Part shown: positions 55,158 to 64,000 of the stretch, in pieces
How the letters are laid out: the number at the start of each line of letters is the position of its first letter
Numbering within the stretch: position 1 is the first letter of the stretch
From: an uncultured Roseovarius sp.
Lineage (GTDB): Bacteria; Pseudomonadota; Alphaproteobacteria; Rhodobacterales; Rhodobacteraceae
Direction: 5' to 3'
Assembly (NCBI RefSeq): GCF_947489715.1
Contig: NZ_CANLER010000001.1
Coordinates: forward strand, 124,001-188,000
Length of the DNA: 64,000 nt
Program-made: the position numbers and the translations under genes
Notes under the pieces: generated by a model
Told to the model about the DNA's origin: nothing
Databases searched by the model: none
The model's input: the letters and a program-made list of their open reading frames with translations, nothing else

Positions 55158-55775
55158 TCATGCGGCCAGTTGGCAAAGAGTGCGCACTGGCAGTGTCGTA
55201 ACGGAGGGCTGTTCAGCTTCGTCGCCGATCTTTACAGCATGGGTTACGCAGATCATGTACACTGGATTGCCATCCATCGTAGATTTCGAAACCAACAAGT
55301 AGCGCACACCGATGGAGTCGAGGAAACGCGCGACCTTGGGAAAGACAACTGCGACGAAACCTGTCAGTTTCTTTTCGTCGCGGTAACCGTCCAGCAAGAC
55401 CGCAAGGTGTTTCAGCATCACCTTGCTTTCCTCGACCGAGATATCTTGCGCCCGGCAGAACCGTGTCAGCTCATGAATCCGACCCTTTTGCATGCGAAGG
55501 AAATCCCGGGCACCAGGGAAATGCGGCAGGAAGTGATCGGTAATCATCGTGCTGCTGGTGGTCGCGCGCACCCGGCATGAACCCATATGACGTCCGTGGC
55601 GATGTACCATCAGGTAGGTGCTGTCATCGTCGTCATATTCATCAATCTCGTATCCTTGAGGTGTGACACATAAATCCCACTTCTGACGCTCTACAAACTG
55701 GCGCCCACGATCAGAGAAAACGCTGTTGTTCAAAGTCTGTGGCAAGTCGCGGCGGGTACTGATTAATTTTTGCAT
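55158..55775 (-). CDS. Acyl-homoserine lactone synthase, LuxI family
   Basis: About 205 residues from the ATG at 55775 (GAGGTG just upstream). RGRQFVERQKWDL with the conserved Arg/Phe/Trp, YEIDEYDDDDSTY with the Asp/Glu cluster, GSCRVRATT, TDHFLPHFP and HELTRFC match the autoinducer synthase fold. It makes AHL from SAM and acyl-ACP; the acyl chain cannot be inferred. Divergent from a LuxR-type gene across 352 bases. Confidence 0.93.
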   Translation of the reverse strand: MQKLISTRRDLPQTLNNSVFSDRGRQFVERQKWDLCVTPQGYEIDEYDDDDSTYLMVHRHGRHMGSCRVRATTSSTMITDHFLPHFPGARDFLRMQKGRIHELTRFCRAQDISVEESKVMLKHLAVLLDGYRDEKKLTGFVAVVFPKVARFLDSIGVRYLLVSKSTMDGNPVYMICVTHAVKIGDEAEQPSVTTLPVRTLCQLAA

Positions 55776-56127
55776 GTTCACCTCTTGTTCTCATTGAGAT
55801 GACACTGGCGTTCCGCAGCTTAATGACAAGCTAAGCCTTTATTTATAAAAAATAAATTCAACTTTTATTGTTTACCAAGCTGAACACAAAGTTGATGGAA
55901 GAAGTAAGTTTGAATGAAGAAGAGCGTTAGCGGAAGTTAAGACTGTGGGTCGCTTCATGCTCAGAAAAATCAGCGGTGCATCGCCTTTGATAGGGTAAGA
56001 AATTAACGTCGGCAATTAACAAGTTTGGCCAATTTCGTTAAATTTTACACGGAATGATCGGCGAAATTCAGCCTATATTAACTTAACAAGATCAATAGAA
56101 AGCTATCTAACTAAGTAGGTAGCGAAG
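55776..56127. promoter_or_regulatory. Divergent luxI/luxR control region
   Basis: AT-rich. An inverted repeat GCTTA-N9-TAAGC (55818-55836; overlapping AGCTT-N6-AAGCT) lies about 45 bases upstream of the luxI start, next to a minus-strand TATAAATAAAGG that resembles a -10 region. A LuxR-type or other operator is possible; no canonical lux box was found. Confidence 0.35.
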
Positions 56128-57111
56128 ATGAAACATTGGGTAAGAGCGGTCCTTGAAGACGCCTTTTGGTCAACAAAGACTATGTCAGAGGAAACAATTC
56201 GGGGTCTGAAGCGAATCGCAGAGCTTATCGAGGATATAGATGTCCATCCTTTTCGGACCACCGAACTAAGCGATATTGGCGAAGAACTGTCGGAATGCAC
56301 CGATCTTACAGAACTGTCCGAGCTGATGTGGCAGGCGGCAACAACGGTCGGATTTCAGAATTTTGCGATATTCGTGATCCAGCAGGGGTCGAATGGGGCG
56401 TTCCGTTCGCGTATATGCACCTCTTACAAGGATACTTGGGTCAACCGATATCACGAGAAAGCCTATCAGTTCATTGATCCCGTGATCGCTCAGGCGGCGG
56501 CAGAAGATGGTTGGTTTCTGTTTTCAGAGCTTAATTCTAGCGCGCCTGCGATTGAGTGTTTTTGGGAGGATGCCGAGACATTTGGGATCGGGCGGAACGG
56601 GCTGTGTTTTTCGATCTCCCGAAAAGACGGCGCGCGGATCGGTGTGTCGTTCTCGACGTCCAACACCAAGGAAAAAGTTGAAGAGGTCGTGCGACTGAAC
56701 GGCTTCGACCTGCAATTCCTGGCACATCTGGCGGTGGATTGTTTCTGTTATGCCTCGCGCGGGCCTTCCTTGTCGGATGATACGCTGTCTCTAAAAGAAT
56801 TGCGTTTCCTCTATACCTTGGCCAGTAGCCCTGATCCGACCGAAGCGCTGGAGATTTCGGCGGGCTATGGGTCGAATAAGGCTTTGCAGTCGTCAATTCG
56901 GCAAAAGCTGAGTGTGGATACGGTTTTTCAGGCATTGGCGATCGTGTCAGCGAAGGGTTGGTTCAATCAGTTACCCTTTGACCAGCGCGAAGTTGCAAAA
57001 CCTTTCCCGGCGCTTGTGGGATTTGGAACTGGTGATCCGATGTTGGAAGATACTGAAAAGGAAAAGTCGGAAACCAAAGCCATACGATTAGGTTCGGATC
57101 AGGAAGTCTGA
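56128..57111 (+). CDS. LuxR-type autoinducer-binding regulator with divergent HTH
   Basis: 327 residues. The autoinducer domain (about 60-215) keeps the ligand-pocket pattern TWVNRYHEKAYQFIDPVI (Trp, Tyr, Asp-Pro) and the following Trp and Gly (GWFLFSE, GRNGLCFSI). The C-terminal part (LKELRFLYTLASSPDPTEALEIS, then VDTVFQALAIV) aligns only loosely with the LuxR HTH; usual NTVxxH recognition residues are not apparent. It is longer than typical (about 240-250) by an N-terminal 50 and a C-terminal tail. May bind AHL and act in an unusual way on DNA or protein. Confidence 0.85.
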   Translation: MKHWVRAVLEDAFWSTKTMSEETIRGLKRIAELIEDIDVHPFRTTELSDIGEELSECTDLTELSELMWQAATTVGFQNFAIFVIQQGSNGAFRSRICTSYKDTWVNRYHEKAYQFIDPVIAQAAAEDGWFLFSELNSSAPAIECFWEDAETFGIGRNGLCFSISRKDGARIGVSFSTSNTKEKVEEVVRLNGFDLQFLAHLAVDCFCYASRGPSLSDDTLSLKELRFLYTLASSPDPTEALEISAGYGSNKALQSSIRQKLSVDTVFQALAIVSAKGWFNQLPFDQREVAKPFPALVGFGTGDPMLEDTEKEKSETKAIRLGSDQEV

Positions 57112-57127
57112 TCTGCGTGCCGCTATG

Positions 57128-58141
57128 TCAACGTGTCGAGGCACGTTTAAGTAACTTGGCCATATCCGGGTGATTAAGAAGGCTTTCGCCAATTTCAAAC
57201 TGCATGTGCGCACGATCGGCATGATCGGGAAGGGATTTGGCCAACTCCTGGCTCAGTTCTGCTGGCAGGACGGGGCGGGTGCGAGTATCCACGAGCAGCG
57301 TCTCGGCAGCGATGCCTTCGGCATAAATGATCTGGTGTTCATCAAAGAGCAACTGAAAGTAATCGACGAATCCGCCATCTTCTTGAATCACGGTGTCTCC
57401 GTTCACCAGGTGTCTTGCTCGCACCAGTAACTCGTTTCTACCAGCGCCTAGTGCATCTGAGCGCTGATAGATGAAAAGCCGGTGGTCGGGGCTGACGAGC
57501 AAGTCATTCTCATTGTGCAGCGCGCCGGCCTTGATCCGGATTGGGGCAAAATCGCCGGTGGCGCGAACCGTCGCATGGCCAATCCAGCGGATTTTCTGTG
57601 GCCCGTCATCGCGGGTCAGGACTGTATCCCCGACATTCAGCTCCTCGATACATTTCTGCTCGCCAGATGTAAGCGTAATGTGAGTGCCGCGCGTGAAGGA
57701 GACACAGGCGACTTCGGCAAACTTGGTGCGCGCGCTGTCGCTATTAATGCCGACCAGCGAATAACCCAGCCGAGGCGTGAGTGGTGCGAGGGGTAAGGCA
57801 TAGATTTCTTCGACATCGCCCTTGCCGTCTACCTCGACAAGAACCAGAACTTCGGTTGTGACCCCATTGCCGGACATGAGCGTCAGGCAGCAATCCATGT
57901 GCAGCGTAGCACCAGGGGTGCCGATAGCAGTTTCTGGCGCGATCACTTGACCGCCCTTACCATCGCTTTGCAGCGAAAGGCGGTACGGTTCGGCCGCTTG
58001 ATTAAGTTCGTAGGTATCATCCAGATCAAGCTCAGCCGCGAAAGAAATCGGGTCGCCCAGATTTGCGCCATTCACAACACTCAAATCCGCCGACCGGAAA
58101 ACGGGGATGGATTGCGTGGGATGAGATGTGGATTTTGGCAT
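57128..58141 (-). CDS. Hint-domain protein
   Basis: 337 residues. A beta-rich N-terminal region (about 150) precedes a Hint_2 domain: VSFTRGTHITL, EELNVGDTVLTRDDGPQKIRWIG, NDLLVSPDHRLFIYQRSDAL and LLFDEHQIIYAEGI. It matches the Hint domain of the RTX protein at 4193-7363 but has no RTX repeats. At the usual nucleophile position Ser replaces Cys (VSFT for xCFT) with a Cys two residues before. Convergent with the luxR-type gene, 16 bases away. Confidence 0.88.
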   Translation of the reverse strand: MPKSTSHPTQSIPVFRSADLSVVNGANLGDPISFAAELDLDDTYELNQAAEPYRLSLQSDGKGGQVIAPETAIGTPGATLHMDCCLTLMSGNGVTTEVLVLVEVDGKGDVEEIYALPLAPLTPRLGYSLVGINSDSARTKFAEVACVSFTRGTHITLTSGEQKCIEELNVGDTVLTRDDGPQKIRWIGHATVRATGDFAPIRIKAGALHNENDLLVSPDHRLFIYQRSDALGAGRNELLVRARHLVNGDTVIQEDGGFVDYFQLLFDEHQIIYAEGIAAETLLVDTRTRPVLPAELSQELAKSLPDHADRAHMQFEIGESLLNHPDMAKLLKRASTR

Positions 58142-58289
58142 ATTTATTTTGGCTCACTGATGGCTGCAGCCTACGGCTGGAGGGTTAAATTATGATTGTG
58201 TCATGAGCGGGTCAATGCACAGGCGTTTTACTGGCCATCCTGGGCGAATGGATGCTAAGCGTCAGGGGGAATTAGGGAGGAATTGCATC

Positions 58290-59069
58290 ATGGATTTGGG
58301 AATCAGGGGAAAGCGCGCACTGGTATGTGCCTCGTCCAAAGGTCTTGGGTTGGGATGTGCCCATTCATTGGCTGAGGCAGGTGTTGATCTGGTGATGAAT
58401 GCGCGCGGGGCGGAGGCGCTCGAGGCATCTGCCGCTGCGATCCGTGAGAAGTTCGGTGTAGATGTGGTGACCGTCTGCACCGATGTGACCACCGCCGAAG
58501 GGCAGGAAAAGGTGTTAGCTGCCGCTCAGGGTATTGATATCCTTGTTACAAACGCCGGTGGACCGCCTCCAGGTTTGTGGTCGGATTGGAATCGTGATGA
58601 TTTCATCAAAGCGCTTGATGCAAACATGCTTACGCCGATTGCGCTAATGAAAGCGCTTCTGCCGGGGATGATGGAAAGAGGTTGGGGTCGGGTGGTCAAT
58701 ATCACTTCGGTCAGCGTCAAGGCGCCGGTGCCAGTGCTTGGGCTGAGCAATTCAGCCCGTGCAGGGTTGACCGGTTATGTCGCGGGCACGGCTCGTCAGG
58801 TGGCGGGTTCGGGTGTCGTGATCAACAATCTGCAACCCGGTATTCATGCGACCGATCGCGCCGTATCGCTGGATAATGCCGCTGCCCAGGCGCAAGGGAT
58901 TTCTGTTGACGAGGCTATGGCAAATCGCAACGCAACCATTCCGGCGGGTCGCTATGGCACGATTGAGGAGTTCGGTGCCACCTGCGCCTTTATGTGTTCG
59001 CAACATGCAGGATATATGATTGGGCAGAATATTTTGCTGGATGGTGGCGCCACGAATTCGACGATGTAA
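58290..59069 (+). CDS. Short-chain dehydrogenase/reductase with atypical active site
   Basis: About 259 residues from the ATG at 58290 (GGGAGG nine bases upstream). Rossmann start KRALVCASSKGLGLGC, NAGG, and ITSVSV with the catalytic Ser are present, but where YxxxK is expected the sequence reads LGLSNSARAGLTGY, so Tyr and Lys are missing at their normal place. Classed as FabG-like by fold; activity uncertain. Confidence 0.85.
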   Translation: MDLGIRGKRALVCASSKGLGLGCAHSLAEAGVDLVMNARGAEALEASAAAIREKFGVDVVTVCTDVTTAEGQEKVLAAAQGIDILVTNAGGPPPGLWSDWNRDDFIKALDANMLTPIALMKALLPGMMERGWGRVVNITSVSVKAPVPVLGLSNSARAGLTGYVAGTARQVAGSGVVINNLQPGIHATDRAVSLDNAAAQAQGISVDEAMANRNATIPAGRYGTIEEFGATCAFMCSQHAGYMIGQNILLDGGATNSTM

Positions 59070-59075
59070 CTGGAA

Positions 59076-60233
59076 GTGGCGCAAGGGTTTTCACTGAAAG
59101 ATCAACTTTTTAACAGCGGATCCATAGCGGATTTGGCTGCAGAGTTTGCCACTGCGCTGTCAGATTTCGATGCCGATCGTTTCTATGCGGATGTGATGTC
59201 GGGTCTGGCCGAGCGGGAATTACTGGCGCGTTTGGACTGGATTGCTGATTGCCTGGAACCGCATCTAGCGGGCGATTTTCCCTCTATGGCGGACCAATTG
59301 GAAGCGGCCATGGGTCCGGAGCTGGACCCGGGTCTGCAGGACGATGATTTCGGACGATTCATACATGCGGTACCCGGCATCCTTGCGGTACGGCATGGGC
59401 TGGAAAACCACCGCGACCGCGCCTTGGACCTGCTTTATGCGGCGACCAAGCGCTTTTCGATGGAATTCTATATCCGCCCGTTCCTGAACCGGTGGCCCGA
59501 GGAAACATTTGCTCGGCTAGAGCATTGGGCCGGGGATGAAAATTACCATGTCCGACGGTTGGTGTCTGAGGGGATGCGACCCAAACTGCCTTGGGCTGCG
59601 AAGGTCACGATTGATCCGATGATGCCACTGCCATTGCTTGATCAACTGCACGCAGATCCGACGCGCTATGTGACACGTTCTGTCGCAAACCATCTGAACG
59701 ACATTGCAAAATTCGCACCGGATGTGGCGATGTCAAGGCTGGTGCAATGGCATGAGACGGGGCGCCAGGATGCTGTTGAATTGGCGTGGATGGCGCGTCA
59801 TGCGCTGCGCACGCTGGTCAAGCAGGGTCATCCGGAAGCGTTGAAGTTTTTGGGATACCACACGGATATTGATGTGGCGGCAACGATTCAGATCGCGCCG
59901 GGGCCCGTGCGGATCGGGGGAGTGTTGGAATTCACCGCTGAAATAGAGACCTATTCGCCGCAAAATATTCTGGTCGATTATGTGTTGTATTTCCATCGTC
60001 CAGGGGGGCGTATCGGGCGCAAAGTGTTCAAGTTGAAGCAGGGCCGGACAGGGGCTGCAAAGCTGCTGCTGAACAAACAACATGCGCTCAAAGGTAATGC
60101 GACGACCTTTACACTGTACCCCGGGCCGCATCGGATAGAATTGCAGGTCAATGGCCAGATCGTGGCTGAGGTGGAGTTTGATCTGATGCCGCAATCTGAA
60201 CGGGTATCACATTCGCGTCGGTCCCTGAAATAG
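59076..60233 (+). CDS. HEAT-repeat DNA glycosylase-like protein, AlkC type
   Basis: 385 residues, GTG start six bases after the SDR stop. Residues about 1-265 are HEAT-like helices with RLVSEGMRPKLPW and HLNDIAKFAPDV, typical of AlkC/AlkD alkylpurine glycosylases; residues about 270-375 are a beta-rich Ig-like domain (IQIAPGPVRIGGVLEFTAEIE), present in AlkC but not AlkD. AlkC removes 3-methyladenine and 3-methylcytosine. Catalytic acid residues were not checked by structure. Confidence 0.85.
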   Translation: MAQGFSLKDQLFNSGSIADLAAEFATALSDFDADRFYADVMSGLAERELLARLDWIADCLEPHLAGDFPSMADQLEAAMGPELDPGLQDDDFGRFIHAVPGILAVRHGLENHRDRALDLLYAATKRFSMEFYIRPFLNRWPEETFARLEHWAGDENYHVRRLVSEGMRPKLPWAAKVTIDPMMPLPLLDQLHADPTRYVTRSVANHLNDIAKFAPDVAMSRLVQWHETGRQDAVELAWMARHALRTLVKQGHPEALKFLGYHTDIDVAATIQIAPGPVRIGGVLEFTAEIETYSPQNILVDYVLYFHRPGGRIGRKVFKLKQGRTGAAKLLLNKQHALKGNATTFTLYPGPHRIELQVNGQIVAEVEFDLMPQSERVSHSRRSLK

Positions 60234-60301
60234 TTTCTGGTCAGAGTGCGACGTGACTGCTACTCCGGCGTGACGCCACGAGTAGAAACGGAACTTTCTT
60301 A

Positions 60302-61669
60302 ATGGAAGCAACTGCCATCATTACGATTTTCGGTCTTGTTATTCTTGCAAGCCTGGTTGCGGCACCGCGTCGTGTCACCATCGAAGGGTTCTTTGGCGGG
60401 ACAGGCATTTCAGGTCGTGCGCCGGGTCTTTGGGTGCTTGTTCTGAGTCAGGTCACAACCTGGATTTTCGCTCGTTCGCTGATGAACGCCGCAATTCTGG
60501 GCTATTTCTACGGCATCTGGGGCACGCTGGCTTACGCGGCCTACTATGGCTCTTTCTTGACAGGTGGATTTATCGTCGGACGTTTGCGTGAGGGTGGCGC
60601 AGGGTCCGTTCAGGATTGGCTGAGCTCCCGGTTCGGCGCCAGTGGCGTGACCTGTTATAACATCGTGATCGCATTGCGTTTGCTTTCAGAAGTTTTTGCC
60701 AACCTTCTGGTCGTTGGACTGATTTTTGCGGCTGCGTTGCCCGAAGTAGGATTGGCGCGCGAGGCTGCGATCGTGTTGGTGGCAGTATTGGGATTGGCTT
60801 ACAGCGCCTGGGGCGGGCTGAGCGCGGCCCTGCGCACAGACGTTTTGCAAATGCTTGTCTTCCTGGTGATTTTCGCACTGGCCTTTGGTGCGTTGCTATC
60901 CAGTCCCGGTTTTGATCTGGGCGCGGTTCTGACCTCTGAAGGGGTGAGCGGATCCTGGAACGGACAGGTTTTGTTGTTAGTGGCGTTCCTGCAAGTTTTC
61001 TCTTACCCCGCGCATGATCCGGTGATGATGGATCGCGGGTTTATTGCCGATCGCGAGACGACGCGCCGGTCCTTTTTGCATGCATTCTGGATCTCTAGCT
61101 TCTGCATCATCGCCTTCGGGTTTTTCGGTATTCAGGCTGCTATCGTCGGCGCGGAATACGAGGGGCAGTTGATTGGCACTTGGGCCGGAATGTTCCCGCC
61201 GTGGCTTTTCGTGGCACTTTTGGTTTCGCTGCTGATTTCGGCGCTGAGTACGCTTGATTCTGCTCTGGCCAGTGCTTCAAGACTGGTTGTGGACGAATTA
61301 CGGCTTAGCCCGCGTACGCTGAATGGTGGGCGGGTTGCAATGGTGGCGTTCATGATCGCGGGTGCATTGCTGACACTTTGGGGCAATCAAACGCTTTTTG
61401 ATGCGGTCGCCGTTAGTGGTACTGCCAGCATGTTCCTAACACCGGTGCTGTTGATCGGACTGGTGCTGAACCGCCATGTGTCCCTGTGGTCCTACATGGT
61501 GGCCTTCGGTGCCGCATTGATAGGGGCCTTTGCCTATTTCGCCCGCGAAGGGATCTTTGCATCGTTGCTGCCAGAGGGGCACAAATACGAACAATTGCTC
61601 GCTATTTGCGTGGTTGTTTTGGCCGTCGGATTCACCGCTGTAATGTTGGGGTCGCGCCGCCGACAGTGA
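60302..61669 (+). CDS. Sodium:solute symporter family protein
   Basis: 455 residues with about 12-13 spans. SSF features: GFFGGTG near the N-terminus, LAYSAWGGLSAALRTDVLQMLVF, and SLLISALSTLDSALASASRLVVDEL (the helix 8-like Ser/Thr sodium-site segment). Urea, proline or pantothenate-type substrates occur in this family; none can be chosen here. Followed by a 400-base gap. Confidence 0.9.
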   Translation: MEATAIITIFGLVILASLVAAPRRVTIEGFFGGTGISGRAPGLWVLVLSQVTTWIFARSLMNAAILGYFYGIWGTLAYAAYYGSFLTGGFIVGRLREGGAGSVQDWLSSRFGASGVTCYNIVIALRLLSEVFANLLVVGLIFAAALPEVGLAREAAIVLVAVLGLAYSAWGGLSAALRTDVLQMLVFLVIFALAFGALLSSPGFDLGAVLTSEGVSGSWNGQVLLLVAFLQVFSYPAHDPVMMDRGFIADRETTRRSFLHAFWISSFCIIAFGFFGIQAAIVGAEYEGQLIGTWAGMFPPWLFVALLVSLLISALSTLDSALASASRLVVDELRLSPRTLNGGRVAMVAFMIAGALLTLWGNQTLFDAVAVSGTASMFLTPVLLIGLVLNRHVSLWSYMVAFGAALIGAFAYFAREGIFASLLPEGHKYEQLLAICVVVLAVGFTAVMLGSRRRQ

Positions 61670-62072
61670 TTTGTCTGGCGAGCATGCCCCAGGTCAGGTG
61701 ACCCCTAACGAAACGAAGGTGCGCGCCATGCCGCATGCCGACGCCCTATTCACATTCACACGCAACGAATTTGGCCAGCGTGAGGCATGTTCCTTTAAAA
61801 GAATGGAGCAGTCATTGATTTACGCGGGTCATTCGGTGGCGCTGGAAAAGACTATGATTTTCTCCATCCAAATGATGCCAAATGGCCGGAGCACCGGACT
61901 ATGATGACGGTGGTCGGACAAGCGATCATCCCCGCCGAAGCGCCCGAGATCATCATCCATGTACCGAGCGCGCCGATTATCCAACGATAGGTGGCTCTTG
62001 CCTCGCGTCGGCTTGGTTGCTATCTGGCCCTTTGAATGCCTGATCAATTTGATCGGAAAAACGTGAGGCCCC
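61670..62072. other. Intergenic, no convincing gene
   Basis: Short plus-strand frames (61728-61904, 61901-61990) lack ribosome sites and recognisable sequence. It presumably holds the promoter of the following ABC ATPase gene. Confidence 0.4.
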
Positions 62073-63158
62073 GTGGACGAAATCCCCCCCAGACTTGAGA
62101 TCAAGAACCTCAGACGCCTATACGACGGGCGTCTTGTAGTTGATGATGTCTCGCTCAAGGTTATGCCAGGGCAGGTGACCTGCCTCTTGGGTCCGTCAGG
62201 CTGTGGCAAATCGACGACGCTACGGATGATCGCCGGCGTCGAGATGCAGGATAGCGGTGAAATCTGGGTAGATGGCAATCTGATCTGCGACACAATCTAC
62301 CGTGTCCCGCCTGAGCGACGCCATATCGGGCTGATGTTTCAGGATTTTGCCCTGTTTCCGCATCTTCGGGTCGGTGAGAACGTGGCCTTTGGCCTGACTG
62401 GCGACAAGGCTGAGAAAGGCGCGCGGGTCGAGACACTGCTTGAACGTGTTGGCATGGGCAAATATCTCGATGCCTATCCGCATGAACTTTCCGGGGGTGA
62501 ACAACAACGCGTCGCATTGGCCCGTGCGTTGGCACCACGTCCTCGGATCATGCTGATGGACGAGCCGTTTTCGGGGTTGGATAATCGTTTGCGCGACGGC
62601 ATCCGGGATGAAACGCTTGAGATTTTGCGCGAGCAGGATACCGCGGTTCTGTTGGTCACCCACGAGCCGGAAGAGGCGATGCGCATGGCTGATGAAATCG
62701 CCCTGATGCGCCGTGGCCGGATCGTGCAGCAGGGTGCGCCATACAATATCTACAACGCCCCCGCAGATCGAGACTCGGTTGCATTTTTTAGTGATATCAA
62801 TGTGATACGAGGTGATGTTAAAGGATCTTTAGTGGAAACCCCCTTTGGCCAGTTTCTTGCCCCCGGGGTGATGGAAGGTCATGAGGTTGAAATCGTCATA
62901 CGTCCACAGCACCTAAAGATAGACTTTGATCGCGACGGGCGCGGACCCAACCCTACAATTTCTGATGGCACACCGGCGCGTGGAATTGTGCAACGGGCGC
63001 GCTTCATGGGTAGCGAAAGCTTGGTGGAATTCAAAATGGACCATGACGGATCTATCCTGAAAGCGACCGTGCCGAATGTTTTCCTGCCCGCAACAGGCAA
63101 GCCGCTGTGGCTGATGATCCGACGGGATCGGTGTTTCGTGTTTCCTGTGGAGGGATAA
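62073..63158 (+). CDS. ABC transporter ATPase, iron(III)/polyamine type
   Basis: 361 residues, GTG start. Walker A GPSGCGKSTT, Q-loop FQDFALFPHL, signature LSGGEQQR, Walker B IMLMDEPFSGLD, H-loop THEPEEA, then a TOBE-like C-terminal domain (VEIVIRPQHLKID, LKATVPN). Resembles FbpC/PotA-type importers. The cognate permease and binding protein are not in the window, so the substrate is open. Confidence 0.9.
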   Translation: MDEIPPRLEIKNLRRLYDGRLVVDDVSLKVMPGQVTCLLGPSGCGKSTTLRMIAGVEMQDSGEIWVDGNLICDTIYRVPPERRHIGLMFQDFALFPHLRVGENVAFGLTGDKAEKGARVETLLERVGMGKYLDAYPHELSGGEQQRVALARALAPRPRIMLMDEPFSGLDNRLRDGIRDETLEILREQDTAVLLVTHEPEEAMRMADEIALMRRGRIVQQGAPYNIYNAPADRDSVAFFSDINVIRGDVKGSLVETPFGQFLAPGVMEGHEVEIVIRPQHLKIDFDRDGRGPNPTISDGTPARGIVQRARFMGSESLVEFKMDHDGSILKATVPNVFLPATGKPLWLMIRRDRCFVFPVEG

Positions 63159-63160
63159 AA

Positions 63161-63916
63161 ATGTCTGATCTGACGGGGAAGCGCGCACTGGTGACCGGTG
63201 GGGCCGGGGGCATAGGCTTGGCCTGTGCCCAGAGTTTGGCGAAGGCTGGCGCGCACGTGACCATTACAGATGTTTCGGATGAGGTGTGCATGCGCGCCAT
63301 GGTGGATCTGCCAGCAGGTGTCGATTGGATCACCTTCGACGTCAGCGATCGCGCCGCGGTTGAACGCGGCTTTGCCGAGCTTGAAGCAGGGGGAGGTGTA
63401 GATATCCTAGTGACCTGCGCCGCTATTGTGAAAGCCGCGCATATACTGGATTTCGACCCCGACGATTTTTCGCGCATCATTGATGTAAACCTGACCGGCA
63501 CATTCCATTGCTGCCAGTTGGCGGGGCGGCAGATGGTTGCGAAGAACTGGGGACGGATCATCACGCTGAGCTCGGTTAATGGCCAGATAGCCAATATCGG
63601 GCGTGGGGCCTATTCTTGCAGCAAGGGAGGCGTTGATATGCTGACGCGGCTTTTAGCTGCGGAATTAGGTGGCAGCGGTGTAACGGCCAATGCGGTGGCA
63701 CCGATTCCGGTCAATACACCCATGATCAAACAGGTGCATGGACCAAAAGACCGTGCGCTTTGGTATGCGCAGACCCCGATTGAACGCTATGCGGAACCGG
63801 CGGAGGTAGCCTCGGCCGTGTGTTACCTTGCGTCCGACGAGGCGGCGTTCATCAATGGGCATATTTTGAACGTTGATGGCGGTTTCATGGCCTCTGGCGT
63901 GCTACCGCGCGGCTGA
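63161..63916 (+). CDS. Short-chain dehydrogenase/reductase
   Basis: About 251 residues from the ATG at 63161 (GGAGGG seven bases upstream), two bases after the ABC ATPase. TGGAGGIGLA, Asp in DVSD, TCAA (NAG variant), SSVNG Ser and YSCSK Tyr/Lys are intact, so it should be active with NAD(P). FabG-like or sugar-alcohol dehydrogenase-like; coupling to the ATPase gene suggests a linked catabolic or uptake role. Confidence 0.92.
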   Translation: MSDLTGKRALVTGGAGGIGLACAQSLAKAGAHVTITDVSDEVCMRAMVDLPAGVDWITFDVSDRAAVERGFAELEAGGGVDILVTCAAIVKAAHILDFDPDDFSRIIDVNLTGTFHCCQLAGRQMVAKNWGRIITLSSVNGQIANIGRGAYSCSKGGVDMLTRLLAAELGGSGVTANAVAPIPVNTPMIKQVHGPKDRALWYAQTPIERYAEPAEVASAVCYLASDEAAFINGHILNVDGGFMASGVLPRG

Positions 63917-64000
63917 TTTTACGCGTATAAGTTGTTGTGCTAAAGTAACATTATTACTGTGGTTTCCGCAGGCTAACGGATTGAGATATGCGCAATTTCT

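Noticed and set aside
1..64000. CRISPR array, insertion sequence with terminal repeats, or rRNA operon
   Set aside because: No regularly spaced repeats, complete transposase or rRNA sequence were seen; the only repeats are the iterons, REP-like palindromes, att copies and RTX units listed.

Overview
The window is a chromosomal segment from a marine-type alphaproteobacterium, most likely Rhodobacterales (Roseobacter group). The evidence is gene content rather than a marker gene: two proteins ending in VPLPA-CTERM sorting signals, two Hint-domain proteins (one with RTX calcium repeats), an AHL synthase/LuxR-type pair, a pcm-tolC-acidic protein gene run like the alphaproteobacterial tolC-popZ neighbourhood, and moderately GC-rich coding sequence. 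No rRNA is present; one complete tRNA (Cys) is.

Layout. 1-8.5 kb: cold-shock protein, secreted or envelope proteins (L,D-transpeptidase, VPLPA-CTERM protein, RTX/Hint protein, lipoprotein). 8.5-9.7 kb: a BrnA-like antitoxin without a partner, a decayed REP-associated transposase whose coding region carries REP-like palindromes, and a 37-codon ORF with a strong Shine-Dalgarno site. 9.8-15.8 kb (minus strand): a low-GC membrane protein, ettA, a retron-type reverse transcriptase preceded by a structured non-coding region, and a PAS-GGDEF-EAL protein. 15.9-25.3 kb: housekeeping and envelope genes (DUF900 lipoprotein, nadD, dacB, a glycosyltransferase, two tandem DMT transporters, a methyltransferase-like protein, a YHS protein).

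25.5-36.1 kb: an integrated element of about 10.5 kb bounded by a 48-bp direct repeat of the 3' part of tRNA-Cys. It carries a Prim-Pol/helicase replication protein, an iteron- and hairpin-rich putative origin, one opposite-strand cargo gene, a large terminase, HNH nuclease, HK97-type capsid, protease, connector, portal, a regulator with tandem operator palindromes, and a tyrosine integrase. It has no recognisable tail, lysis or small-terminase genes, so it looks like a capsid-forming phage satellite rather than a complete prophage.

36.2-64 kb: pcm-like gene, tolC, a PopZ-like acidic protein, cobQ, efp, a polysaccharide cluster (phosphomannomutase, kdsA, kpsE-like, kpsT-like; no kpsM), a DEAD-box helicase, a glycosyltransferase, the second VPLPA-CTERM protein, prfC, a divergent luxI/luxR pair, the second Hint protein, two short-chain dehydrogenases, an AlkC-like HEAT protein, a sodium:solute symporter and an iron/polyamine-type ABC ATPase.

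The two strongest candidates for undescribed biology are the retron-like locus at 12,366-13,832 (a 16-bp inverted repeat flanking stem-loops directly in front of the RT gene, with substitutions that form G.U pairs only in the RT-strand RNA) and the capsid-encoding satellite at 25,493-36,069. All identifications are from reading the sequence and family knowledge; no database search was run.
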